32,940 bases of DNA from contig NZ_STGY01000004.1 in the NCBI RefSeq assembly GCF_004912275.1, positions 143,791-176,730 of the forward strand. Direction: 5' to 3'. Below the pieces are notes generated by a model. The model made no database searches. It saw only the letters and a program-made list of their open reading frames with translations, and was not told the DNA's origin. Position 1 is the stretch's first letter. Every line of letters begins with the position of its first letter. The stretch comes from Glycomyces buryatensis. GTDB taxonomy: Bacteria > Actinomycetota > Actinomycetes > Mycobacteriales > Micromonosporaceae. Of the stretch, positions 8,354 to 16,021 are shown in pieces. The position numbers were made by a program, and so were the translations under genes.

Positions 8354-9220
8354 CTATTGCCTCGCGTTTCCGTTGTGCCACTGGCGCAGTCGCTCGCCCA
8401 TCCGAGCGGCGTCGGGGGTGCGGTGGCGCAGGTTCGGTTCCAGGGCACCGAGGACGATGCCCGCCAGTTCGTCGTCGACCTCGGGGTTGCGCAGCTGCGG
8501 GGAGGGCGGGGGCTCGTTCCTCGGGGTGCCGAAGAAGGCGACGGGGGAGCTCACGTCGTGAAAGGGCAGGGTGTCGGTGAGCATGAGGTAGGCGATGACG
8601 CCGACGGCCCACACGTCCCCCGCGGTCGAGTCGCCCTTCCGGTAGCGCAGGGCCTCCGGGGATTTGAACGCGAGCGTCCCCCTCGCGCTCGCGAGCCCGG
8701 TCAGGAGGTCCGTGCGCTTCGCCAGGCCGAAGTCGCTGATGCGGACGCGCAGCTCGTCGCGGTCGTAGCCGACGAGGATGTTCTGCGGGGTGAGGTCGCG
8801 GTGGACGATCGGCGGGCGCTCTCCGTGCGCGACGGCGAGGCCCTCGCAGATCTGCCGGAGGATCTGGACGGCCTCCCCGATGCGGGTGAACCGGTCCCCA
8901 TGCGAATGCCAGAAGTCGGCGAGGTTCCCGCCGGGGACGTACTCCATGGTGAAGAACCCGTACCGACCCGAGCCGGTCTCGACGATGTCGGCGTTGAAGA
9001 CCCGCACGATGTTCGGGTGTCCGATCCTGGACAGCAGGATCGCCTCGCCGAGCAGCTCCTCGGTCGCCTCGCGGCTGCCGATGTGCTTGAAGACCTTCAT
9101 GGCCTGACGGCCGAGGAAGCGATGCCGGACGCGGTAGACCTCGGCGAAGGCGCCCTGCCCGAGGAACCGCTCGACCTCGTAGTGGTCCCCGATCCGCTGA
9201 CCTTCGCTGAGCATGCCCAC
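8354..9220 (-). CDS. Soluble Ser/Thr protein kinase
   Basis: This 288-aa protein is essentially one complete Hanks-type kinase domain: Gly-loop GQGAFAEV (21-28), catalytic Lys42, alpha-C Glu59, HRDLTPQN (140-147, catalytic Asp142), DFG (163-165), and SPE (187-189) where APE is usual. There is no transmembrane segment and no sensor domain, so it should act in the cytosol. Thr144 in HRDLTPQN stands where Lys is usual for Ser/Thr kinases (HRDLKPEN). The start is GTG at 9220 with AAGGAG 5-7 nt upstream; the ATG two codons later is an alternative. It is the first gene of the Hsp70 operon, 2 nt ahead of the J-like gene, so operon products are plausible substrates (inference). Confidence 0.92.
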   Translation of the reverse strand: MGMLSEGQRIGDHYEVERFLGQGAFAEVYRVRHRFLGRQAMKVFKHIGSREATEELLGEAILLSRIGHPNIVRVFNADIVETGSGRYGFFTMEYVPGGNLADFWHSHGDRFTRIGEAVQILRQICEGLAVAHGERPPIVHRDLTPQNILVGYDRDELRVRISDFGLAKRTDLLTGLASARGTLAFKSPEALRYRKGDSTAGDVWAVGVIAYLMLTDTLPFHDVSSPVAFFGTPRNEPPPSPQLRNPEVDDELAGIVLGALEPNLRHRTPDAARMGERLRQWHNGNARQ

Positions 9221-9298
9221 GGGGACTCCTTCCGTTCCGGTCCCGGCCGTGGGCTCATGTCTAACCCGGACGGCGCGGGAGGGGTCCCGGAAGCCGCC

Positions 9299-9328
9299 TT
9301 GCCGTCCGCGCGGTCGTTTGATTACATT
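9299..9328 (+). promoter_or_regulatory. Promoter for the transmembrane kinase gene
   Basis: TTGCCG (9299-9304), an 18-bp spacer and TACATT (9323-9328) form a recognisable vegetative promoter, leaving a leader of about 70 nt before the ATG at 9404. The 183-bp gap between the two divergent kinase genes must also hold the Hsp70-operon promoter. A TAGACA box on the minus strand near 9260 is a weak candidate. Confidence 0.55.
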
Positions 9329-9403
9329 GACCTTGCTCCGGGGGGAAGCGGCTCCGACCGTCTTCGGCGTTCAGGATGTGCTCCTCCCCCTAAGGACTCC
9401 TCA

Positions 9404-10942
9404 ATGGACGACACGACCGATCCGAACCTCCCTCCCGAGGACGAACTGGCGCGCCTGCTGCCCGGCTACCGGTTCGACTCCACACCCTTGAGCTCGACCG
9501 GCATGAGCCAGGTCCTGCTCGCGACCGACACGAGACTGCACCACCGCAAGGTCGCGGTGAAACTCATGGCCGGCTACCTGTCCGTGCATCCGGGCTACCG
9601 CAAGCGGTTCCTCCGCGAAATCCAGCTGATGGCCGGCCTGGAGCATCCGAACATCATGTACGTGATCACCGCGGCCTCGGCCCAGGACCGGCTGCTGTAC
9701 CTGGTCATGCCGCGCGCCGAAGGCGACTTGAAGGTGCGCCTCGCGCCGGGCCCGCTCGACCTCGCCGAGACCGTCGACACGGTCGTCCAGGTCGCCGATG
9801 CCCTCGACTTCGCCCACGACCACGGTGTGGCCCACCGCGACGTGAAGCCGGGGAACATCCTCTTCGGACCTGGCGGCCATGTCTACCTGAGCGACTTCGG
9901 GGTCGCGAAGGACCACTTCGGCGAGGACCTCACCGCGTTCGGCGAGACGATCGGCACGCGCCGCTACACCGCCCCGGAGGTCTTCAGCAGGGCCACAGCG
10001 GATCAGATCGATCCCGAACGGGACGCGGCCCCGCCGGCGCGGCTGCTCCCGGCCACTCCGAGGGAGCGCGCGGGCGACGTCTACTCGCTCGGCGCGGTGC
10101 TCTACCACTGCCTGACCGGCCGCAGGCCCTTCGACCACCTCGACGACAGCGCGGCCGAGGCGGCGCAGCGCCGGGGCGACCTGACCCCGGCGAGCGAGCT
10201 GCGACCCGAACTGCCCTCGACGCTCGATGCCGTGGTGGCCAAGGCGATGCACCTCGACCCGGCCCAGCGCCACCGCACCTGCGGCGAGCTGGCGACCGCC
10301 CTCGGACAGGCCGTCGGCCTCACCGAGGCGGGTTCGGCGCTGCCGATCCTGCGGGACATCCAGGATCGGATCCGCTCGGGGGCGCAGGACCAGACCACGG
10401 CCGCGCCGGTGGCGGCCGGGGCGGCTCCGCGCACCAGGTCCCGGCTGTTCGACGCCTTGACTCCGGTGATCGCGCTGGCCCTGCTCGCGGGGGTGCTGCT
10501 GTACACGGCGTTCGGCCCCAGTGCAGATGAGGGCGCGGTCGGGGACGACGCCGCGATCGAGGACAGCGACGACGCCCCGAGCGCCGAGGGCGAAGACCCG
10601 ACCGCCGGGTCATCGACGCCGACGCCGACGCCGGTGACCGGTGAGGACCGGGTCGAGCGGCACCCGGTCGCGGGCGAATGCCTGGACGGCGAGGCCGACG
10701 ACTACGTCGTCGTCTCCTGCGACTCCGAGCAGGCCACCGAGCGGGTCTTCAAGGTCGTGGCGCTGCCGGACGACCCGAACCCCTCGCAGCCGGACCACGA
10801 CGATGCCGCCTTTCTGGCCTGCGGGGGCGGTTCGGTGACCGACGTCAATTACTACTGGAAGGATTCGGTCACCGGTTCCGATGACCCCTGGGACCCCGAG
10901 ACGGGACTGATCTACTACATCATCTGCTACGAGGACCTGTGA
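9404..10942 (+). CDS. Receptor-type Ser/Thr protein kinase with Cys-containing ectodomain
   Basis: This 512-aa protein has a cytosolic kinase domain (about 20-305): Lys53, HRDVKPGN (144-151), DFG (164-166), APE (190-192) and DVYSLG (225-230). The Gly-rich loop is degenerate (STGMSQV, 31-37), and about 30 extra residues lie between APE and DVYSLG. A transmembrane helix spans about 350-370, followed by an acidic and Ser/Thr/Pro linker and an ectodomain with four Cys (426, 439, 473, 508) that could form two disulfides. The start is ATG at 9404 with AAGGA upstream; the open frame before it is a shadow. It is divergent from the Hsp70 operon and ends 4 bp from the convergent FHA gene. It probably senses an extracytoplasmic signal; the ligand is unknown. 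Confidence 0.92.
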   Translation: MDDTTDPNLPPEDELARLLPGYRFDSTPLSSTGMSQVLLATDTRLHHRKVAVKLMAGYLSVHPGYRKRFLREIQLMAGLEHPNIMYVITAASAQDRLLYLVMPRAEGDLKVRLAPGPLDLAETVDTVVQVADALDFAHDHGVAHRDVKPGNILFGPGGHVYLSDFGVAKDHFGEDLTAFGETIGTRRYTAPEVFSRATADQIDPERDAAPPARLLPATPRERAGDVYSLGAVLYHCLTGRRPFDHLDDSAAEAAQRRGDLTPASELRPELPSTLDAVVAKAMHLDPAQRHRTCGELATALGQAVGLTEAGSALPILRDIQDRIRSGAQDQTTAAPVAAGAAPRTRSRLFDALTPVIALALLAGVLLYTAFGPSADEGAVGDDAAIEDSDDAPSAEGEDPTAGSSTPTPTPVTGEDRVERHPVAGECLDGEADDYVVVSCDSEQATERVFKVVALPDDPNPSQPDHDDAAFLACGGGSVTDVNYYWKDSVTGSDDPWDPETGLIYYIICYEDL

Positions 10943-10946
10943 GACC

Positions 10947-11786
10947 TCACTTGTCGCCGAGATCGAGCCGGTCCAGATAGGTCGGGTCCAAAGTGGTGCT
11001 CTGGAGCAGTGCCCGGATCAGGTTGTCGTTCAGCGCGTTGCCGAGCGGCTCGCCGAACACCTCGTCGCGCAGCAGTCCGGCGACCCTGGGCCGGTACTCG
11101 GGGTGGGACAGCCGCTCGCGCACGGCGGCGACGACGCGCGCGGCGGTGCCGTCGTTCCAGTTCCGCTCGTCGCGGGCGTTCGACCGCCGCATGTCGTCGG
11201 CGACCTGGCGCCAGGCCACCGGCTGCGGGTGCGGCAGTCCGCGAAGGTATCGCTGCGCGAGCGAGGTGAGCACGAGGCACTCGACCTCGCTCAACGGATG
11301 CTTGTTCGGCGGGACGGTCTCGTCGTCGGCGCCCGCGTCGTCGGGGTCGCGCCTGCCGCCGATCAGTCGGATCTCCAAGCAGTGCACCGCCTCTGAGAGG
11401 TCGCCGATGTACACCGGCGTGTAGGCGTCCTCGATGAGACGCTCCTGGCCCGAGAGCAGCATGGCGTCGCCGGGGAACAGCATCGGCAGCTGCCCCTCGT
11501 TGCGCATCGTCCATTCCGTGCCGTGGCAGACGATCCGGCCGTGAACTCGGCTGATGCGCTTGTCCCGTACCCCGAGCGGGATATTGACGTTGTCCTCGTC
11601 GCGTCCGAAGAGGAGCTCGAACGGGCGCGGCGGCACCGCCCACCCGAGTTCCTCGCCGAGGGCGAACATCGTGCCCGTCGGCGCGGGCGGCAGCGGCGAC
11701 TCGTTCTCGGGAGCCTCCGGGACGCCGGCGGCGAGGCTGCGCACCCACGGCGGCAGGATCTGCGGGGGAAAGGTCGGTGTGTTCAT
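10947..11786 (-). CDS. FHA-domain protein
   Basis: This 279-aa protein has a forkhead-associated domain at about 57-115 with the expected phospho-threonine pocket: FGRD (60-63), ISRVHGRI (78-85, Ser79 and His82) and RNEG (95-98, Asn96). FHA domains bind phospho-Thr peptides. The C-terminal half (165-275) is helical, with a LSEVECLVLTSLAQRYL segment and a predicted helix-turn-helix-like VAWRQVADDMRRS, function unknown. The start is ATG at 11786 with AGAGGA upstream. It converges on the receptor kinase with a 4-bp gap. It is a natural reader of marks made by the two neighbouring kinases (inference from context). No Ser/Thr phosphatase gene is present nearby. Confidence 0.88.
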   Translation of the reverse strand: MNTPTFPPQILPPWVRSLAAGVPEAPENESPLPPAPTGTMFALGEELGWAVPPRPFELLFGRDEDNVNIPLGVRDKRISRVHGRIVCHGTEWTMRNEGQLPMLFPGDAMLLSGQERLIEDAYTPVYIGDLSEAVHCLEIRLIGGRRDPDDAGADDETVPPNKHPLSEVECLVLTSLAQRYLRGLPHPQPVAWRQVADDMRRSNARDERNWNDGTAARVVAAVRERLSHPEYRPRVAGLLRDEVFGEPLGNALNDNLIRALLQSTTLDPTYLDRLDLGDK

Positions 11787-11887
11787 CGCGAACGGTCCTC
11801 TCTGGCGGCGGAGCTCCAGACTTGATCATGCACGCCCGCTCGCGGGACCCCTCTCGCCGCCCGCATCGGGCCCCGACCGCACAACGG

Positions 11888-12054
11888 CTAGGGGGTGGTT
11901 ACGGACCCCCGGCGAGTCGATATCCGAGTCCATTTGTTCGCTCGCAAGGCGGAAGGGCCTCCAGATCCCGGTGTTGGATCTGGAGGCCCGACAACGAAGC
12001 GAGCGGGCAAATGGGCCGGATAGCGGCCGTCAGGGGTCCGTAACCACCCCCTAG
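11888..12054. mobile_element. Palindromic MITE-like element
   Basis: The 22-bp ends (11888-11909 and 12033-12054) are perfect inverted repeats, each finishing in CTAG. Inside lie imperfect arms (CATTTG near 11931 against CAAATG near 12007) and a perfect 14-bp central hairpin (11955-11968 with 11976-11989). The whole 167 bp is centred on 11971 and carries no gene. CTAG at both outer edges could be a 4-bp target duplication like those left by IS5-type elements. It sits between the dacB stop and the FHA gene and could also act as a terminator for dacB. Confidence 0.6.
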
Positions 12055-12080
12055 GGCCCGGCGTCATCGCCTATCGCCGA

Positions 12081-13676
12081 CTAGCAGACGGCCGGTTCGA
12101 CCCAGGAGCATTCGAGGTCGGCCGGGGCGGCGTCCTCCGCGGGCTCCTCGATCTCGTCGAGGTTCGAGAACGTCTCGATCTCGGCCTCGGTCGCGGCGCC
12201 GCTGTGTCCGGCGACGGCCGCGGCGATCTTGTCCTCGATGTCCTTGACCGACGAGGACAGATAGTCGTTGGTCACGACGCTGAACACCAGTTCGCGTCCG
12301 TCGGCGTCGGTGGCGTAGCCCGAGAGCGCCGAGACGCCCGTCATCGAGCCGGTCTTGGCGTGCACATTGGACGCGGCCGGGGTGTCGCACATGCGGCTCG
12401 ACAGGGTGCCGCCGACCATCGGGTCGGATTCGCACGCGATCGGCAGGGCCTCGTACCAGGTGTCGAACCAGGACGCGTCCTTCGCGCCGACGAGCAGGTC
12501 GGTGATCAGGTCGGCGCTCAGGAAGGTCTGGCGCGACAGGCCGGAGCCGTCGACCACGCGGACCGGTTCGGTGTCGACCCCGTACTTCTCGATCGCGCCG
12601 TAGACGGCGGCCTTGCCCGACGCGAACGTGCCCTCGCCGGTGGCCTCGTAGCCCATGGTCTTGTACAGCGCTTCGGCGTGGGAGCTGTTGGAGCGCTTGA
12701 GGAAGTGCACGATGAGTTCCGACAGCGGCATCGACTCGTGCGAGGCCAGGGCGTCGGCGCCCTCGGGGGTCTCCTCGCCGAGGCGGACCTCCCCGTCGAA
12801 GGCGATGCCGTGGTCGGCCAGGGCGGCCTCGAACACGTTGGCGGCCAGCGCGGTCGGCTCGATGACGGCGCGGGTGCCGAAGGTCTCCGCGGCGTCGGCG
12901 GCGATGGAGCCGGAGACGGTGATCTCGTTGCTGTACTCGTCGCGGTCGATCGACACGGAGGTGTCCAATCCGGCTGCGCCGGTGGTGATCGCGGATTCGA
13001 TGGTCACGTAGTCGTTGGCGGGGACCATCGAGATCTCGGCGTCGTCGCCTTCGGCCGCACCGGGTTCGACGAAGACGCGGACGGTTCCGGCGTCGAGGTC
13101 GGTGCTGGAGGCGACGGTCAGGGCCGAGATCTGGGAGGCGTAAAGGTACTGGAGGTCGCCTCGCTCCCAGCTGGAGCCGGCGCGGTCGTCGTCGAAGGCG
13201 GTGTCGTCGGCGACGAGGTCGCCGTCGATCGCGGTCACTCCGGCCTCGGCGAGGTCGGCGGCGAGGGCGTCGTAGTCCTCGGCGAGCATGGTCGGGTCGC
13301 CGGTGCCGCGGAGGTAGAGGTCGCCGGCGAGGGTGCCGCCGTCGGGCTGGGCCTCGGCGGCGACGTCGGTGGTGAACGTGTAGTCCGCACCGAGGGTCTC
13401 CAGGGCGGCGGCCGAGGTGAGGAGCTTGTTGTTGGAGGCGGGGATGGCGCGGGCGTTGCCCTCGTGGTCGTAAAGGACCTCGCCGGTGTTCGCGTCGGCG
13501 ACAACGACATCGGCTTGGGAGTCGGTGAGGCGTGCGTCGGCCAGGATCGCGTCGATGGCTCCGGCCAAGGCCTCGTCGCCGGTCTCTTCTGCTTGGGCCA
13601 CAACGGTTCCGGCGATTCCGATGGTGGCTGCGGCGGCGACGGCGACCGCGCTGCTGATGAGGGTACGTCTCTTCAC
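12081..13676 (-). CDS. dacB: D-alanyl-D-alanine carboxypeptidase/endopeptidase (PBP4 class)
   Basis: This 531-aa protein has a cleavable export signal at 1-29 (MKRRTLISS, hydrophobic run, VVAQAEE) and a class-C low-molecular-weight PBP domain. The motifs are SNNK with nucleophile Ser81 and Lys84, SNS at 329-331 in the SxN position (Asn is normal as the third residue), and KTG at 441-443 in HAKTGSMTGVSALSGYA. It trims or cuts peptidoglycan peptides outside the membrane. An acidic tail (about 490-531) ends with two Cys (523, 531) and is not part of the family core. The start is GTG at 13676; TACACT at 13688-13683 lies 6 nt upstream, pointing to a leaderless mRNA. The closest upstream gene is glmS, separated by two hairpins. 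Confidence 0.93.
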   Translation of the reverse strand: MKRRTLISSAVAVAAAATIGIAGTVVAQAEETGDEALAGAIDAILADARLTDSQADVVVADANTGEVLYDHEGNARAIPASNNKLLTSAAALETLGADYTFTTDVAAEAQPDGGTLAGDLYLRGTGDPTMLAEDYDALAADLAEAGVTAIDGDLVADDTAFDDDRAGSSWERGDLQYLYASQISALTVASSTDLDAGTVRVFVEPGAAEGDDAEISMVPANDYVTIESAITTGAAGLDTSVSIDRDEYSNEITVSGSIAADAAETFGTRAVIEPTALAANVFEAALADHGIAFDGEVRLGEETPEGADALASHESMPLSELIVHFLKRSNSSHAEALYKTMGYEATGEGTFASGKAAVYGAIEKYGVDTEPVRVVDGSGLSRQTFLSADLITDLLVGAKDASWFDTWYEALPIACESDPMVGGTLSSRMCDTPAASNVHAKTGSMTGVSALSGYATDADGRELVFSVVTNDYLSSSVKDIEDKIAAAVAGHSGAATEAEIETFSNLDEIEEPAEDAAPADLECSWVEPAVC

Positions 13677-13762
13677 CCGGCGAGTGTATACGCGGTGGTC
13701 TCAGATCATTTGCGGTGATTGCGTGAGATGGGCAGCGGCTCTGCGATGTCCAGGACGGCAAT

Positions 13763-13792
13763 GGGGCGCGCGGCCGAATGGCCGCGCGCCCC
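13763..13792. terminator. Strong GC hairpin downstream of glmS
   Basis: A perfect 13-bp stem (13763-13775 with 13780-13792) with a 4-nt loop lies between glmS and dacB. It has no U-tract but is very stable, so it is likely to stop glmS transcription. It is symmetric and works on either strand. Confidence 0.55.
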
Positions 13793-13837
13793 GCGCTGCT
13801 TGACGTTCGAGGTCCCACTATTCCACATTGACTTTCG

Positions 13838-13854
13838 GCCTCCCGAAAGGAGGC
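13838..13854. terminator. Second hairpin downstream of glmS
   Basis: A 6-bp stem GCCTCC/GGAGGC with a 5-nt loop, about 90 bp past the glmS stop and before the larger hairpin at 13763-13792. Together they suggest a two-step terminator region. Another GC-rich inverted repeat (GCGGCGC/GCGCCGC) lies near 13910, just past the stop codon. Confidence 0.35.
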
Positions 13855-13942
13855 GGCGTCGCGGCTCGAACCTGCCTCGAGCAGTGGTCGGACCCGGTTC
13901 CCGGGCGGCGCTGCGCCGCGAACGGGCCCGGCTCTCGCGCCG

Positions 13943-15814
13943 CTATTCCACAGTGACCGATTTGGCGAGGTTGCGGGGTTGGTCGATGTCCTTGTCGAGC
14001 GCCGTCGCCAGCTCGGCCGCGAACTCCTGCAAGGGAACCGCGGTCAGCAGCGGCGCCAGCAGCGTCGGCGACGCGGGCGTCTCGATGACATGGTCGGCGT
14101 GGACGCGGGTGATGTCGTCGCCCTCCTCGCACACGGCGATGACCTTGGCGCCGCGCGCCTTGACCTCCTGAATATTGGAGATGATCTTGTCGTGCAGGAG
14201 GGACCGGCCCCGGGGGCTGGGCACGATCGCGATCACCGGCGTGCCGTCGTCGATCAGGGAGATCGGGCCGTGCTTGAGCTCGCCCGCGGCGAAGCCCTCG
14301 GCGTGGATGTACGCCAGTTCCTTGAGTTTCAGGGCGCCTTCGAGGGCGACCGGGTAGCCGACGTGGCGGCCGATGAACAGCACCCGCTGCTCGGTCCGGG
14401 TGGCGACCTCGCGGGCGAGCGCGCGCACCGGCTCCATGTCCTGGAGGAGCTTGGTGATCTTGTCGGGGGTGGCGACGAGCTCTGAGAGCACGGCCGAGAC
14501 CTCGTCGGCGTACTTGATGCCGCGGATCTGCGCCAGGTGCAGGCCCACCAGGTAGCAGGCGGCCAACTGGGTGAGGAACGCCTTGGTGGAGGCGACGGCG
14601 ACCTCGATGCCCGCACGGGTGTACAGCACCGCGTCGGACTCGCGCGGGATGGTGGAACCGACGGTATTGGAGATCGAGAGGACGCGGGCCTTCTGGTCCT
14701 TGGCGTGGCGCAGCGCCATGAGCGTGTCCATGGTCTCGCCGGACTGGGAGATCGCGATGACCAGTGTGGACCGGTCCAGAACCGGGTCGCGGTAGCGGAA
14801 CTCGCTGGAGAGCTCGACCTCGCAGGGGATGCGGGTCCAGTGCTCGATGGCGTACTTGGTGACGAGTCCGGCGTGGTACGAAGTGCCGCAGGCGATGATG
14901 AAGACCTTGTCGATGTCGCGGAAGTCCTGATCGGACATGCGGACCTCGTCGAGGACGATCTGTCCATTGCCGTCGATGCGCCCGCGCAACGTGTCGGCCA
15001 CGGCCTGGGGTTGCTCGTTGATCTCCTTGCGCATGAACGTGTCCCAGCCGCCCTTCTCGGCGGCGGAGATGTCCCAGTCCACCGAGAACGGGTTCCCCTC
15101 GGAGGGCTTGCCGTCGAAGCCCGAGATGGCGATGCCGTCGCGCGAGATCGTCACGATCTGGTCCTGGCCCAGCTCGATGGCCTCGGTGGTGTAGGCGATG
15201 AACGCGGCCACGTCGGAGGCGAGGAAGTACTCGCCCTCGCCGACGCCCACGACCAGCGGGGAGTTGCGGCGGGCGCCCACCACGGTGTCGGGGTCGTCTG
15301 CGGCGACGGCCAGGAGCGTGAACGCGCCTTCGAGGCGCGCGCACACGCGCGTCATGGCCTCGGTCAGGTTCCCGCAGGCGGCGTATTCGCGGCCGAGCAG
15401 GTGGGCGGCGACCTCGGTGTCGGTCTCGGAGAGGAACTCGACCCCGCCCGATTCGAGCTCGCCGCGCAGCTGCGAGAAGTTCTCGATGATGCCGTTGTGG
15501 ATGAGCGCGATCTTCCCGTCGGCCGAGACGTGCGGGTGCGCGTTGCGGTCGGAGGGGACGCCGTGGGTGGCCCAGCGGGTGTGCCCGATGCCGCAGTGGG
15601 CGACGGGACGATCGATCCCGTCCAGGACCGCTTCGAGATTGGCGAGCTTGCCGGCCTTCTTCTCGATCTCCATGACCGGATCGCCCTCACCGGGGGCGTC
15701 GAAGACGAGCGCGACGCCCGCCGAGTCATAGCCCCGGTATTCGAGGCGCCGCAGCCCGTCGATGACGACGTCCACGGCCGAGCGCTGGCCTACGTATCCC
15801 ACGATTCCACACAT
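13943..15814 (-). CDS. glmS: Glutamine-fructose-6-phosphate aminotransferase (isomerizing)
   Basis: This 623-aa protein has full family length. GlmS makes glucosamine-6-phosphate from fructose-6-phosphate and glutamine, the first step to UDP-GlcNAc and peptidoglycan. The start is fixed by the obligatory N-terminal MCGIVGYVG: Cys2 becomes the glutaminase nucleophile after Met removal, so ATG at 15814 is the start and the 19 codons upstream are not used. The YRGYDSAG motif and two SIS sugar-isomerase domains follow (VIACGTSYHAG, and FIGRHVGYPVALEGALKLKELAYIHAEG), ending in the typical LAKSVTVE. A TAGGGT box sits exactly 7 nt before the ATG, so the mRNA is probably leaderless. No glmS riboswitch is visible, as expected outside Firmicutes. 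Confidence 0.97.
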   Translation of the reverse strand: MCGIVGYVGQRSAVDVVIDGLRRLEYRGYDSAGVALVFDAPGEGDPVMEIEKKAGKLANLEAVLDGIDRPVAHCGIGHTRWATHGVPSDRNAHPHVSADGKIALIHNGIIENFSQLRGELESGGVEFLSETDTEVAAHLLGREYAACGNLTEAMTRVCARLEGAFTLLAVAADDPDTVVGARRNSPLVVGVGEGEYFLASDVAAFIAYTTEAIELGQDQIVTISRDGIAISGFDGKPSEGNPFSVDWDISAAEKGGWDTFMRKEINEQPQAVADTLRGRIDGNGQIVLDEVRMSDQDFRDIDKVFIIACGTSYHAGLVTKYAIEHWTRIPCEVELSSEFRYRDPVLDRSTLVIAISQSGETMDTLMALRHAKDQKARVLSISNTVGSTIPRESDAVLYTRAGIEVAVASTKAFLTQLAACYLVGLHLAQIRGIKYADEVSAVLSELVATPDKITKLLQDMEPVRALAREVATRTEQRVLFIGRHVGYPVALEGALKLKELAYIHAEGFAAGELKHGPISLIDDGTPVIAIVPSPRGRSLLHDKIISNIQEVKARGAKVIAVCEEGDDITRVHADHVIETPASPTLLAPLLTAVPLQEFAAELATALDKDIDQPRNLAKSVTVE

Positions 15815-15821
15815 GCGAAGA

Positions 15822-15827
15822 ACCCTA
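15822..15827 (-). promoter_or_regulatory. -10 box of leaderless glmS mRNA
   Basis: TAGGGT on the minus strand ends 7 nt before the glmS ATG. No ribosome binding site lies between them and no clear -35 box is seen, which is usual for leaderless actinobacterial promoters. Confidence 0.55.
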
Positions 15828-15873
15828 CCGCAGTTTCGAGCATCACATATGCGCGGATCCCAGGCTTTCAATC

Positions 15874-15897
15874 ACACCCATTGATCATTATGGGTGT
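15874..15897. promoter_or_regulatory. Inverted repeat upstream of glmS
   Basis: Perfect 8-bp arms ACACCCAT/ATGGGTGT flank an 8-nt spacer containing TGATCA. The AT-rich setting contrasts with its surroundings. It lies 60-83 bp upstream of the predicted glmS transcript start. It could be an operator for glmS or the terminator of the beta-propeller gene at 16022; there is no U-tract. Confidence 0.35.
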
Positions 15898-16021
15898 TAC
15901 CTGGCCGTTCACCCCGCGCTCGGCCACCGTTCACCCGCACCAGGGGTTGCAGCCGCGCCGCGCAAAACCGCCGCGGCGGATCCCTGGGGTGCCCGATCAG
16001 TGCTCGGGCGCCCGAATCCAA

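Noticed and set aside
12204..13718. 504-codon plus-strand frame opposite dacB
   Set aside because: Gly/Val/Asp-rich shadow; dacB carries signal peptide and catalytic motifs.
13818..13942. Extension of a minus-strand frame past the glmS stop
   Set aside because: It belongs to a different frame from glmS; GlmS ends with its normal SVTVE, so this is downstream DNA.
15815..16021. glmS ribozyme/riboswitch
   Set aside because: The gene appears leaderless, and the upstream region lacks the ribozyme's conserved core.
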